DNA of 64,000 nucleotides from Diphasiastrum complanatum. Lineage: Eukaryota; Streptophyta; Lycopodiopsida; Lycopodiales; Lycopodiaceae. A program made the position numbers and the translations under genes. The stretch lies in NCBI GenBank assembly GCA_029204225.1, contig CM055109.1, forward strand, positions 59,730-123,729, written 5' to 3'. The notes under the pieces were generated by a model, which made no database searches, was not told the origin of the DNA, and worked only from the letters and a program-made list of their open reading frames with translations. Positions 48,621-61,499 of the stretch are shown piece after piece. Position 1 is the stretch's first letter, and every line of letters starts with the position of its first letter.

Positions 48621-50266
48621 CACTGTTGATGTAGCTGTAACATATTCGAATATTGTTGAGGACAATGAGATGCATTTTTGCTTTCTGTTGTTCCATAAAA
48701 TGAGTCCTGGTGTCCGCTCGCCGTAGATTCCGCATGCTTGCTCGTAGATCTAGAGGAATTTGATAGGATCTGATGACCCATCCTATTTAGGTATTTCCAT
48801 TCGTGGTGCCCTCCGGACTACCTTCAATGGTGCGACTGTACAAGGTGACCCATTGGACCCATTGGACCCATTGGTGCTGGTTCTGGTTCTACCTCAATAT
48901 GCGCAGCTGCTATTCTGGGAAGGTTTGGTGTTTAATTTACTACTCTTCTCACGATTGGTCATCCGGATCTCAGATTCATTCGATGGTAGAATCCAAGAAT
49001 GTTGGATCTTGTTGGTACAGTGGAATGCAATCTGGATCTTAGGGAATCAGATCAATTTGATAAGCCGATAGTGTGTTGTTAGGCCTCTTACGGTGGTTTT
49101 TCCTTGATAAATTTTTAATCCTTGCTCCGATTGGCCTGATATTTTTGCAGTAGATGGATCTGATGCAGATCTAACTAATAATCTAATTTGAGAAGGTTAC
49201 TAGTGCAAGGGTTGGCTGTGAGAAGGTTTTTTCACTAATTTTTAATCAAAAAACTTGATTTCTCAAAAATTACTAGGAAGTAATTCTCACACGGTTTACA
49301 GGAGCTGTATCTGGTGCTGATCTAGCTCTGAAAATCTCTGCAAAGGTTAAATCTCACAAGATGTAAAAATTTCAATGTCTGCGAGGGTCCAGAACTACTA
49401 TTTTGCTCTGATCTTCACCAATAATTTGTACTCACTCTCGCAGACTTCATCACTGATGTAAAATGACATTCTGAATCCAATGGTAGGGTCTACAAGAGTT
49501 ACTGCTTTGAGGATTTGATGGATCTTCTGATTTTAGTAATTTTGAGGCACTCAAATCCAATTTTCTGCTCACTGGAAACAAACTAACTCTCGCAGACTCT
49601 TCTGTGTCCTTGTCTCACTAAGATGGAACTCAAAGAATTCTATGCGAGGGTTCTTGGCCACTGTAACTGAACATTTCACTGTCTGCAAGAGTTCTGATGG
49701 ATTGTTTTGTCTTTTTTATCATTGGGAACCTTCGCACTGGCACTTATACTGGGAAGTAACTCTCGCAAACTTCTATGTGCTCTAGTCTCAATGAGATGGA
49801 ACTTCAGAGAGCTCTACAAGAGTTCTTATGAAGATTTGAATTTTTTTGATTTTTTACAAGGGTTTTTTGAATTTTTTTTATGGTTTTTCTCTGATTTTTC
49901 AAGATCTGCTTCGAATTAATTCTCGCAGGCCTCTATGCAGGTCTAGGATAGTACCCTGGAGCTTTTGCCAGTCATGCGAGGGTTGGTTCCCATTGGTTTT
50001 GGAGAGAACAAAATCTGATGAGAATTTTGCCTCTTTTTCCCTCCAAAATGCAGATTTGTGTGTTTATTTGGGTTTTTCAAGGTTTTTGACTGGATGTCAA
50101 GCCCCTTAGAGGCTGTTTAGGGCCTCCTCTATCCTCTCACACCTCCTTCGCTAGCTGTGAATAGTCCAAGCACACGAAAATACAGAAAACAAGCTAACTC
50201 TACCCAAAATCCACCTAAAAACACTCTAAAAAAACAAAAACAACTACACTAGTTAGTGAAAGCCTT
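48621..50266 (-). other. Non-coding interior of a tRNA-Asp-primed LTR element
   Basis: The sequence left of the primer site at 50267 has no gag or pol. It is built of diffuse repeats around the word (A)CTCTCGCAGAC (for example near 49430, 49590, 49755 and 49920). This looks like the non-coding interior of a large retrotransposon derivative. The left edge is unclear. Confidence 0.5.
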
Positions 50267-50284
50267 TCCCCGACAACGGCGCCA
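50267..50284 (-). promoter_or_regulatory. Primer-binding site, tRNA-Asp type
   Basis: The minus strand reads TGGCGCCGTTGTCGGGGA, one mismatch from the complement of a plant tRNA-Asp 3' end. One base separates it from the LTR end. Confidence 0.88.
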
Positions 50285-50285
50285 C

Positions 50286-50953
50286 TGTAGGGATGTAGAT
50301 TTGGTCAATGAATAGTCCTTCCGCCTGTTAAAGAGGGTTAGAACACTTGGATAGGATCCTAACCTAGTTTAGATGCTACTTTTAGTTGATCTCTACTTTT
50401 TTCCCTAACTCTACTCACTTTAACACTACCCCCACTAACTCTACTCTACTAAACTAGCACTCAACATGATTTTGGGTGAATGGGAAGAGAAGAAGAGAAG
50501 AGATAGAGAGGCAAAGAGAGGAAGAGAGAGAGTGCGTGTGTGTATAGAGGGAGGTTAGCTCAATATGGTACAAGAGGTGTCTCTTTATCAATGGGGAAGG
50601 CCCTTGCCCCAAAATACTATTGGCTACTTCTAAAAATATGTACACTAATCTTGACCATCCATCTTGGAACCAATCTAATCCAAGGGTCCTAAGAAAATAC
50701 ATTGGAATCCACATGATTCATGTGAGTCACAGATTGGACCCAACTTAGAAAGTTCTATACTAAGTTTATTAATTTGACATTGCGGCCTCAAGTTTTATTT
50801 TATTTACAAAAAGGCCCAATTCCTTTATTCTATTTACAACTTGACTTGTGTGCTCATTGGGCCATGGGCTTATACACGCAGGATGCCATGACTCGCAACT
50901 ATTTCTATTTTCTGATTTTATTTATTTACAATGTGTTGGGAATACCCCCAACA
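50286..50953 (-). mobile_element. LTR (668 bp) of the tRNA-Asp-primed family, inserted in a copia integrase
   Basis: On the minus strand it begins TGTTGGGGGTATTCCC and ends ATCCCTACA. The copia integrase frame resumes at 50954, so this element inserted into a copia copy. It shares several blocks with the plus-strand LTR fragment at 54397-54594. Confidence 0.8.
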
Positions 50954-52600
50954 AAAATCAATCTATCACCAAGGCCCTGAATGGCAAGACACCTGTGGAC
51001 TGAATCGAAGCCATCACTCAAACATATTCGAGTGTTTGGATGCATTGCCTATGCTCAGATCCCTAAAGATCTAAGAAAGAAGCTGGATGACAAAAGTTGA
51101 AAATTGATTTTCATTGGCTACTCCCTAGATCACAAGGCATACAAACTCTTCACCTTGGAAAATCAGAAGACCTTCACAAGTAGGGATGTCATATTCATGG
51201 AAGACCAATTTTTTCACTACAATGAGAAAGCTCCAGACAAATCCGATCCAAGCATCAAAAAATCAAAATCCGATCCAAGGTTGAAAAATGCAGAATCCAA
51301 CCCAATGATCGAAAATCCAAAATTTGATCCAAGGGTCGAACAGCAAAAAATCGATATTGACTTATACAGTGAGTCAGAACCTCAACAACAAGATCAAATG
51401 ATCAAAATTCAACCCAGAAGATCAAATCGACCCAAACAGCCTCCATCCTGATTCATGGATGATCCGACCTGTTATTTTGTGCATGAATCAAAAACAATTC
51501 ATGAGACAATGTCAACACCTGATGTTGACCAGTGGAAAGTAGCCATGGATGCAAAATTTGATTCTCTGATTGAGAATCAAATGTGGACTGTAATTGAGCT
51601 ACCAAATGATCGAAATATGATCCCATGCAAGTGGGTGTTCAAAATGAAGTATGATGCTGAAGGGAAAATAAATCGATACAAGGCCAAATTGGTAGCCAAA
51701 GGCTTCTCCCAGATTCTAGATCTGGACTATTCAGAAACCTTTAGTCCTGTGGTGAAGCATGGTTCAATTTGTTTACCTCTGTCCTATGCAACTACAGCCG
51801 ACTTTGAAGTTCACCAAATGGATGTCCAAACTACATTCCTCAATGGCACCATTGAATAGGAGATCTACATGTCTAAGCCATAAGGATATGAGCTAAAGGG
51901 TAAGGAGTACCTAGTGTGTAAAATTCACAAAGCTCTGTATGGTCTAAAACAGTCTCCAAGAGCTTGGTTTTAGAAAATAAATACATTTCTAATCGAGAAT
52001 GGTTTCATTCCAAACTTGGTAAACTCAAATGTTTATTTTAAGTCTGTATTGGATTCCTTCATAATCATCACTCTTTATGTTGATGACACGTTATTGTTTA
52101 GTAACAATTTAAATTTGTTGAAAGATATCAAATGCTTGTTAGCGTAGAAATACAAGATGACAAATAGGGGTCCTGCACACTACTATCTCGGAATTCATAT
52201 TTTTCCAAATTCAACCCAGCAGGAGCAATGTCCAAAATCCGAGCCAGAGAAGGAGAAAATGAAGCAGTATCCATTTCACTCCATAATTGGTTCATTGATG
52301 TATGCTACGCTATGCACTCAACTTGACCCTGCTTACTCAATCAGCTCTCTTAGCCAATTTCTTTCAAATCTAGGTCCAATCCATTGGAAGGCTCTCATGA
52401 AAGTCATGAAGTATTTCTAAGCTACAAAACACCTTTGCATTTGCTATGGAGACATCCAGTGTGCTAACATTCTAGAGGGCTACATAGATGCAAATTGGGC
52501 AGGAGAGAATCGACCTCTGGATTTGTGTTCATGTTCAATCAAGGTCCAATTTCATGAAATAGTCGAAAACAGACCTCGGTAGTGTCTTTTGCAACATCAA
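50954..52600 (+). pseudogene. Copia relic: integrase C-terminus, RT, partial RNase H
   Basis: It begins inside integrase (ALNGKTPVD, then VFGCIAYAQIPKDLRKKLDD), then FIGYSLDHKAYKLF (51107), RT with CKWVFKMKYDAEGKINRYKA (51630), FEVHQMDVQTTFLNGTIE, ALYGLKQSPRAWF and LYVDDTLLF (about 52074), and RNase H up to GYIDANWAGEN. Stops at about 51859 and 51973 and a frameshift near 52150 occur. RNase H is cut near 52600. Confidence 0.88.
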
Positions 52601-52628
52601 ATTATTCTTCAGTTCGAATCAATTTGTT

Positions 52629-54290
52629 TCGGTATCAGAAAATTGATTTCCACGGTAGTGTATCTTTCTCTTAACGACAATCGAATTATTGACAGTCTAA
52701 AGTTCCAGATGGATTCTCAAAGTAAAGCCGGTCTTATCGCAGACACAAGTTGAATGGATCCAATTATCATCTATGAAAATTTAAGATGAAGACCTTGCTA
52801 ATCGCCAACAAGTTGTGGGATGTTGTTACAGATATAAAAGTGAAACCTGAAGACGACACAAAAGACTCAAAATGGAAATCAAAGGATGGTAAAACTTTTG
52901 CGCTTATTATCCTCAATATATCAGATACTCAAATTGGCCACATAGTTGAAGCCAGATCTTTGAAAGAAATTTGGGACATCTTGAGCTCACTATATGATGT
53001 GAGAGATGTAACTACTAATTACATCTTCGAAGGAAATTTTTCACACTCAAGATGTCGAATAATGATTCTCTCCAAGATCATATTAACCAGTTTAAGAATC
53101 GCTTGCAATAGATGGCCACTGTCGGATCATTCCTAGACGATCAAGACACAATTATGACATTGCTTTCAAGCCTGCCCTCTACATATGAGAACTGGGTGAT
53201 GATCATCACGACACACTCAGATTTAACTCTTACCATAGTTATCACTATGTTGTTGCAAGAAGATAATCGAAGGAGTCAAGACACTTTGTCTACCTCTTCA
53301 TATCATGCTCTATATGTCAACAAGGGCTCAAAACGACAGAAGCAGACAAGCTCCAAGCAGTCTACATCGAATCAGAAATTGACTCAAGGTCAAGAACAAT
53401 CATCGAATCCACATTCGTCAAAGATGAAGATGTTTTATAGGTATTGCAAGCACAATAACCATGACATCCAAGATTGCCGAATTCTCAAAGCAAAGAATGT
53501 AGCCAAGCAACCTGATCAACAAGCATATACAATTACAGCATCTCCTGAAGTCGAAATGGACGAAGGCACTTTTATGGTCAAAGACAAATATGCGAATTCG
53601 GATGATTCATGGTTTCTGGATTCTGGAGCTTCTCAACATATGACCAATCATTGTGAGATTTTTCATTCCTATACACCTTATAGCACAAAGAAGTATGTTC
53701 ATCTTGGTGATGATAGCACTCACACTATCGAAGGTGAAGGTACTGTAAGATTAAGATTACAACATGATTAATTCAAACTATTGTCAAAAGTCTTGTATGT
53801 TCCTAAACTCTCTACAAATATGTTATCAGTAAGTAGAATTACAGATTTAGGTCATAAGGTGGAGTTTGATTCTGATCAATGCAGAATTATTGATAGAAGT
53901 CATAAGATCCTTGCACTCGACAAGAGGCATGGATACTTATATAGATTGGCACATTGTTATTCTGATTCTAGTCAAGCTTTGAAAACCTCTGTTCTTTTCA
54001 ATAAAGCATTACTATGGCATCATCGCTTAGGACACTTGAATTATGCATCTGTTTTGAGCATGTCCAGACAATCTCTAGTACTTGATCTCGACTATCCTTC
54101 TGGTAAAGTCGATCTCCTTGTCCGCCATAGCTAAAAGCAGACTAGGATTCCTTTTAGATCAAGGCATAGACATGCAACAAAAGGTCTGTTAGATGTTGTT
54201 CATATAGATATATGCGAACCTATGCAAACTCATGCTTATCGAGAAGGAGGAAACTCTACCAAACTTTGGAGAGAAGCATCATCATTTGCT
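52629..54290 (+). pseudogene. Second copia relic: primer site, gag, protease, pre-integrase
   Basis: A degenerate primer site CGGTATCAGA (52630) and a leader precede gag (TLLIANKLWDVVTDIKV, 52786 onward; a frameshift near 53105). The zinc knuckle YRYCKHNNHDIQDC (about 53440) has lost its first Cys. The protease WFLDSGASQHMT (about 53610) and pre-integrase LLWHHRLGHLNYASVL (about 54010) follow. It stops at 54134 and breaks off in early integrase near 54290. No 5' LTR is present, so a deletion joins it to the previous relic. Confidence 0.87.
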
Positions 54291-54396
54291 AATTACTACT
54301 TGCTAATGCTTTTTTATTGTGCTTTCTACTTGCTTCTAGTTTACATGTTTTTGGTTGTGATAGTGAACGTTTCTTCATTAGCAAGCATAAGGAGCA

Positions 54397-54594
54397 TTTG
54401 AGCTAACCTCCACCCTCACTCCCTTTCTCTTTTCTCCCCTCTATCTCTTCTACCCTTCTCTTTACATTTCTCTAAAATCATGTGGAATGCTGGTTAGTGG
54501 TGTAGAATTAATGGTGGGTAGCTTTAGTGTTGAGTAAAGTTAAGGGAGAAAGTAGAGAAGTAACTAAACTACTACAAAGAACTACGTCCCTACA
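54397..54594 (+). mobile_element. LTR fragment of the tRNA-Asp-primed family
   Basis: Ends ACTACGTCCCTACA just before a primer site and aligns with the reverse complement of 50286-50560 (shared TTGAGCTAACCTCC, TATCTCTTCT and AAAATCATGT blocks). The 5' part is missing. Confidence 0.8.
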
Positions 54595-54595
54595 G

Positions 54596-54613
54596 CGGCG
54601 ACGTTGCTGGGGA
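54596..54613 (+). promoter_or_regulatory. Primer-binding site, tRNA-Asp type
   Basis: CGGCGACGTTGCTGGGGA has three mismatches to the tRNA-Asp complement. The following 70 bases (ending GTTTTAGGTGGATTTTG) match the sequence behind the primer site at 50267, confirming the family. Confidence 0.8.
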
Positions 54614-54933
54614 TAGGTTCTCTCTAACTAGTATAGCTGCCATTTTAGTTATTTCTTGCCTTTTAGAGTAGTTTTAGGTGGATTTTGTGAAAATTGTCAA
54701 CATTTCCTAGCTAGTTTGAGGCCTAAATTGGCAATTTTTGTACATAGTTTTGGATCTAACATTTCACACGTGTGAAAAAAGCCTAGATACTTTTATTTTA
54801 GTATATATTTCATGTTGAAGAAGTCTCAAACTTCAGGACCTTCGAAATGACACCAAAATCATGTTATTTGGACATATAGGTCAAAATTGGCTATTTTAGG
54901 CTATTGGTGTCCTAAATTTGGGTCCTAAGTTCT

Positions 54934-55078
<145 letters not shown>

Positions 55079-56624
55079 TCTCTCTCACCTATATTAGGCT
55101 GAAATTCGTGGAGAACAGGTTGGAGAAACTTTTTGTATTGTTGAGAGAGATCAATAGATCATTGTCACAGTTTCTTCCTCCATTGAGAGCATTGCTTTGT
55201 GTATTGTCTTCAAGCTTTTGTGTATGATCTTAAGAGGTTTGCAAAAGTGGTAGGCTGCTGTTGTAGGGCTGGTATGTTGTTGTTTCTGGCTGCCATCAGT
55301 ACCTTTTATTAGTTTCTTTTGCCTCTTGAATGCTTTGTCAAGCTCATGTGTATCAAAGGTAGCATTAGGATGCTTTGCCATTTCTAGCTTTTGTAGCTTG
55401 TTGTGCAAAGATCTTAGCCAAGTATTTTGGGAGTTTGGATCCATTCAAGATCCACTCTTTTCACATGGTATCAGAGCTAGTTGGCTGTTATTTTTAGTAA
55501 GGTTTCCATTTATGGTGATAGTTGGATGTTTGATCAAGTTCTAGCATGATTATGCATTGCATTGTTGATCAAATCTTACTAACCTTTGTTTTGTGAGTTG
55601 AACTTGTGGATCAAAAGCATATTCCAGGTCTATTGAAGATTAGAGGCTGAGAAGAAGATATGCTGGATTGGATCATAACACCTAATCATTTGTTGATTGT
55701 GAGGCTTGTGCATATTCAATACTAACAATGTTCTGTTCAATGTATTGTTGACAATCTCCACTTCTATGGATGAACACTCTCCTTTGTGGATGAACACTCT
55801 CCTTAAGTGGATGAACCTTCTCCTTAAGTGGATGACAACTACTCTTTGAGTGATTTTGTATTTTTCCAAAAGGCTAAGCAAAGCTCCCACTTGGATGAAA
55901 GATCCCCTTTTGGGTGAACAGATTGTCAACATTCTTTTGCATAAATTTTAGTGTACTTTGTTGAGCATGTAAGTAACTCTCCTAATGTAATTTGATTGGA
56001 GCATTTGCTGGAAGGTTTTAACCATTATGCAAATGTGTTTTCAGGTTCTTAACAGTTTGAGGAACATTCTCATGTGAAGTGATCTTAGATCTACATCTAA
56101 ACACCAAGATTTGACAAGCTAGTGAAGCTAGTCTTGTGATTTACTAAGTGTGCTCTTTCATTCACCTCTAAATCTTGTATTTATCACTTTCTGGAGTTTG
56201 TAAACTTTTAGAAGTGTGGTCTACATGTGGTTTTATAGGCTGAATCAATATCTTAGTGTGTTGATCATATGTTGATCAAGTTTGTTCAATTCTAGGTATT
56301 CTTGATAACCTAGTCTTTTGTATTTTCTAAGAATGCAAGTAACTCTTCACACCATAACTTGATTTGGTCACTTGCTGAAAAGTTTGAGAGCTTAAGCAAG
56401 AGTGTGTTCAGGTTGGTTTGAGTTTGTAATCCATTCTTAGTGTGTGCAAAGTGTTGCATGTGTTTTCAATCTTCCTTTCTATGCTTGGAAACCAGCCAGG
56501 TTCAAGATAGAAGTGTTTTAGGGACCTAGATCTTATGAGATCTCCTTATCCATCATTTGTTGAGAGGAAAGTGAGTGTTAGGTGTATTAGGACAGAGCCC
56601 AAAAGTTGAAGAATCATTATATTC

Positions 56625-57561
56625 ATGGCTTCCAATGGTGGGATCATTTTAGAAACTAATGATAGGTTGAGTTCATCAAACTACTCTACCTAGAAAGTGA
56701 GGATGGAATCCTTACTTGAGTTGAATGAACTCATGGACATAGTTGCAGGAACTGAAGAGAGACCACCCATAGTTCAAGAGCAACAAAGGTTTGATAAGAA
56801 GGCCAAAAGGGCTCTTCATATCATTAAAATGAATGTTACCAATGAACTTCTCAAGGAAGTTGGTAAGTGTCAAAGTGCAAGTGAGGCATGGAATGCCTTG
56901 AAGAAGCTCTTTGAATCAAAGTCCACATCTAGGGTATTGACCCTAAGGAGGCAAATATTTTCTAGAGGCTGAAAGTGCTCATGCATTTGTCTTGAGGGTT
57001 AAGTCCTTAAGTGATGATCTAGCATGTATTGATGAAAACATAAAAGATGGTGAAACAATTCAGGTTATGTTGAATGGTTTGCTAGATGAACATGCTAACC
57101 TTGTGCAAAGTTTTGCCATTCAAAGAGTCTTGCCAAGTGTGGTTGACTTGCAAGAAATCTTATTGGTTGAAGAACATAGGTTGCAATCAAAGCTTGATGG
57201 TGCATCCTTACAAGGTGGAGGTGAAGAGGCTTTCTTCACAAAAGGCAAAGTCAAAGGCAAAGGTAAAGGCAAAGGGAAATGGTCCAAAGGTGGTAACTCG
57301 GATCATGATGATCACTCTTCCTCCTCCTCTTCTACTTCTTTTAGAAAGAAAGATAAGTCAAAGTTCAAGTGCCTTTATTGTGGGATAAAAGGTCATTTTG
57401 CAAATGAATGTCATAAGAAGCAAAGTAATGAAGGTAGCAAGCAAAACTACTTTTGTACTTCTAATGAGGATCTAGATTCTTGTGATTCTCTCATGATGTG
57501 TTCTTCAAGTCTAATGTCAAGTGGAAGTGACAAGGTGTTTACAGATTCACTGAATCTATGA
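56625..57561 (+). pseudogene. Copia gag with zinc knuckle
   Basis: Starts with MASNGGIILETND at about 56625 and has a stop at about 56692 (TAG at a Trp-like position), then ELNELMDIVAGTEERPP, a frameshift near 56970, VMLNGLLDEHANLVQSFAIQ and a Lys/Gly-rich stretch, then a zinc knuckle CLYCGIKGHFANEC (57370-57411, C-x2-C-x4-H-x4-C intact). The frame ends at 57561 without protease. Confidence 0.9.
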
Positions 57562-59172
57562 ACACGTTTTTTTCTCTCTTTGTTGCTTTTCTCTCTTGGA
57601 TTACCTATGTTGTTATGGTTCTTTGTGATTATTCTTCTTATTAGAACGTTTACAGAGCCAAAGCAATATTCAAGGATGCATAACGTATTTCCCAGCCTGT
57701 CAGTGGGTAACTCAAATCCGATACTCAGCTACATACATACACTAGCCACGCAACCATCTACAGCTCAAGCAAATCAACATTCAGCACAGAGAGCGATCCT
57801 ACTACTAACTATTGAATCAAAGAACAATCAAGAACTAGATTAGCTACTGAAACTAAAACCAGATTCAAGAGACAAGAAACAAGATTTCTAGCAGCATTTA
57901 ACAATCTAGGAATCAAGAAACACACATTACTTGAAGCCTAAATTATCCAAGAACATCAAGAACTAGAATGTCAAGACTATGCAAGATTTACACCACATTT
58001 CTAGCCTCTATAGTTTACTTGAATGCTGATTTCTACAAGATTCCACAAGCAAGAACTGAAGCTAATCCACAACTAAGCAAAAACAAGAAACAAGAATCTA
58101 GTTAATCCACAAGCAAGGAATCAAGCATGCTCATAGAAATATCACTCAAGATCATTGGCATGAACAAGGAGCTTAGTGATCTTCAAGAACTCGTGGAGGA
58201 TCATCTTTATTAGCTCAAGAGAACTTGAAAATACAATCAAAAGCTCCCTCATAAGAGAGGGGGGGCCCTTAAATAAGCAAGAAGGCTGCCCATGTGGAGC
58301 CCATGTGGCAATTCCACTAAATTAGAAATTACATGTGGAATTTGCCCTTCCACTAGAGGTCACCATCAAAAGGTGATTCACTCTTACTATTTTAAGGGGG
58401 GTCTACATTTATTACAACTATTCAAGAAAATTGTTAAAATTGAAAAACAATACATATTGATTTCTTGGCTTGCTACAAATGTTGTACCATGCAAGTATGT
58501 AGCTCATTAATGCAAAATGCCAAGTTTGGCCTACATAGAACTCGAGGTACATGGTTATGTATTATCTAGTTTGATAAATGCAACTTGCATATAGTTTGTA
58601 GACATAGAATTAGCATGATTATGCTTGTAGAAACTCGTGGCAACTCACATGCATTAATTGTAAGTGATCCATAGTGACATGCAAGGCATGCACAAAGTTT
58701 AATGGACACATGCATGATGATTTGGACATTTCTAGTTAGAACTAGTACACTTGTAAAAAGTTGGTAGAATTTCATGCATGACAAGTGACAAATGTCACAT
58801 AGACTCTAGATGTCATTTTGGAATGGATAGATATGGTTCTACCTCGAGCTACCTCAACCTCCATAAATATGTGTAGCTCTCCACACAATCAATGATGAAG
58901 AACCAAAGTTTTGTAGCTATCTCATGCCATTTTGGATCTAAACAAATATTGCTTGTTATCTCTCTAGCTCTCTCTCTCTCTCTCTAACTCGTGTTGAGGC
59001 TAATGCTCATACACTGAAATCTTGTATTTTTATTCATTCTTTGATTCATTGCTATTATATTCTGTTGATTAGCATGCTAGATTGTGGATTAGCCATTTTC
59101 TTCTGAACTAGATTTTGTTGATCAATCTAGAATCAGGTTATAGTGCCAATCACAAAGCTTAATTAAGGTCAG
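57562..59172. other. Non-coding; possible interior of a minus-strand LTR element
   Basis: The 57850-58200 part is A-rich (repeated AAGAAACAAGAA, CAAGAACTAGA) and resembles 1600-1806. A short (TC)n lies near 58965-58985. I see no gene or LTR border. Confidence 0.4.
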
Positions 59173-60461
59173 TCACTCTTGTGGACATTCCCCACACGTG
59201 TGAATTCTGGAAATTTTGTCAGAAATGTTACTAGCTCCTACATGGTCATTCCTTCTTTGGGATACACCATGTAGGCTCACATAGTTAATCATTATCTTCC
59301 TAGCTAGTATTTCCTCGGCTCTCAGCTTCTTCTGCTCTCTTCCTTCTAAGACCTCCTCGGTCATGGGTGAGAGATAACTTATGTCTTCAGCTTGGCTCGG
59401 CACTAGAGAATTGGCTAACATTATCCATCCCCATTTCTGTTGCAGGACCCACTGCAACATCGGTGATGTCTTTCGCTTGGCACTTGAAAAAGCGTGGATT
59501 TTTGTTCGCTTCTGTAAAACCAGGTGCTTATTATCTTCAAAATTTATTTGCCAAAATTGGAAGTCCCTCAATTGGCCGCTACATACCAGCCCTCTTGATC
59601 ACTTCTTGTGAATGTTGTTCGTCTCATCGTCACGCCGTCTGCTTTCGCTCGCTCATCTTCCGGCCCAGGGCTTCAAAAACTTGGAAGCGGAGCTTACTTC
59701 TGAAATTAAGGGGCCCAGATATTCTATTATTTTTTATACGAAGCCCATTTCCTGCCAGTCTTCCACCATGGTCACATAGCGTGACGACATGAAGGCCGCT
59801 CTGTAGTATAGCCTGGCCATCATCTCATGGTCTTCTTCTGATTGGAGGACTGTGTTTGGGTTGATCCTAATGGGATCCAAACCTCGATCCCAAAGACACT
59901 CTTGTTGCATCAGGAAGGCCATGGATCTGCAATACTCGGCAATTTCCAGCACGCAGAGATCAACACTTGACTTGTATTTGTGCTTGAAGTCTAGTAATGT
60001 AGCCTCAGATTATCCGGGGAGGTTCTCTTTGTAATTCCCGGAATGACTGGCCAGTTTACTAACTCCACTTGAGGCTTTTCCACCGGCCATGGATTTTTGC
60101 GTTTGAGCGACATGTAAAAAGGATCCACTCGCTTCCATGCCGATGCCCTCAAATATTCCTGGAGTCGCCTGCTATCCTTCAGGACTTTGCTCCGCCATTC
60201 TGGCTGCGGTTGTAGTGCGGTAATGATCTCGGCCCTGGTGGAGTATTGGCTTTGATCGATGTCTTCCTTGTCGCCCCTCATATTGGGAGGGTATTTTCTT
60301 TCAAATCTCTCTGATTCCCTTGTATCAGCCAGTTTACTTCTAGGTCGGGTAGGGGAAGTTGTCCTATGCGACTGGGGTGGCCTTGCCAGATAATCATCAA
60401 GGGCCTTGGTGCCCGTTGTCTTTCTCTTTTGCTTGCTTGCTTGTCGACGGCTCATCTGCAC
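59173..60461 (-). pseudogene. Basic C-terminal region of the same unrecognised gene
   Basis: Frames at 60461-59991 (MQMSRRQASKQKRKTTGTKA, PEWRSKVLKDSRRLQEYLRA, FYMSLKRKNPWPVEKPQVEL), 59952-59734 (MLEIAEYCRSMAFLMQQECL, EEDHEMMARLYYRAAFMSS) and 59571-59173 run in the same direction with frameshifts between them. The first is strongly basic and could bind nucleic acid. No zinc knuckle, DDE/DDD or RT motif is visible. Confidence 0.42.
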
Positions 60462-60538
60462 CCGTGTCTAGCCTAGGCGAGAATCTTCTTGTCTCCGGTT
60501 GGTCAGCCAGGAAGTCATCATCGGCTCCAATGTCTGTG

Positions 60539-61439
60539 TTAGTTTTTGGGAGGTCGAGGATGGAGTGATCTGGGGAGAGGGGTGCGGGGGGGTGAACAGT
60601 TTAGGAGGAGGCGGAAATAATAAGTTATACGCAGCACCAGGGGAGTGGAGTTGTTGGAGGAACTCGTCCCGTCGGGCTTTGTGGGTGTCAGCTGGACCTT
60701 TTTTAGGCCCATTATTTGACTAGGAAGTGATGAAGAAAGGGGAGATGGAAGAATTGGGTAAGTTGGAATGAATGTTTCAAAGAAATTAAATGTGGAGTAG
60801 GAGGAAGGGTTAAAGGTGGGAGGGGGTCGGAGAAAGCTCATGGAAGCAGCATTGGCTCTCTGGCTACCCGATCCTGAGCTACCGTTTGATGGGTGGGTTT
60901 GCCCGTCCTGATTCCCTGCTCCATCATTTCCATCATCGTCCCGTGGCTTTGGTACGTGAGCACTTGCTTGGGCCTTGCACGCCGTGTCCCATAATTGGTT
61001 CACCTTGTCCAAGACTTGCTGCAGGGACTTCATTGTTTCTTCCAACTGCTTCTGGGACTCCAGGATGATCTTCTCTTGTTTCGTCACAATGTTTTCAAAA
61101 TTCTTTTTATCGGCCTCTCTCTCTTGGATCAACCTTATGTATTTCTCCATCCAGATGGCTGAGGCATGTGGGGCCTGGATTTGAATGTCCTCGGGCTTGA
61201 CTAGAGGAGAATTGACTGTCATTGCACCCAACGATCCGTCTCGTACTTGGTCGATTTGGACCATCTGGTGCTTCAGTTGCTGCTGGACCTCTTCCAATGT
61301 GGATTTTTGCCCGGGCCATCATGGATCTGCTTTCTACTGCCTCTTTTTCTTTTTCTTTGGCCATCCTTTGATATCGCGCAATCTCTTGGTCTTGATGTTG
61401 ACCTTGCTCTCCAGAACTTGATGTTGGCTCACCAACCAA
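60539..61439 (-). pseudogene. Coiled-coil region of the same unrecognised gene
   Basis: Two frames. The first (61439-61107) is Glu/Lys/Arg-rich (YQRMAKEKEKEAVESRSMMA). The second (61297-60539, 252 codons) has a heptad-like coiled coil (READKKNFENIVTKQEKII, LEETMKSLQQVLDKVNQLW), then an Asp/Gly/Ser-rich stretch and a Pro/Ser-rich tail. It lies collinear with the N-terminal domain upstream. Function unknown. Confidence 0.45.
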
Positions 61440-61499
61440 TGCATGTGGTATCTCGTTTCGGATAGGCCAATCATTGAGCGTTTGGCTGCTTCAATGAGC

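Noticed and set aside
48760-49071. Plus-strand frame of 103 codons
   Set aside because: Repeats of GACCCATTG (DPLDPLDP) open it; it lies in the non-coding interior of the minus-strand LTR element.
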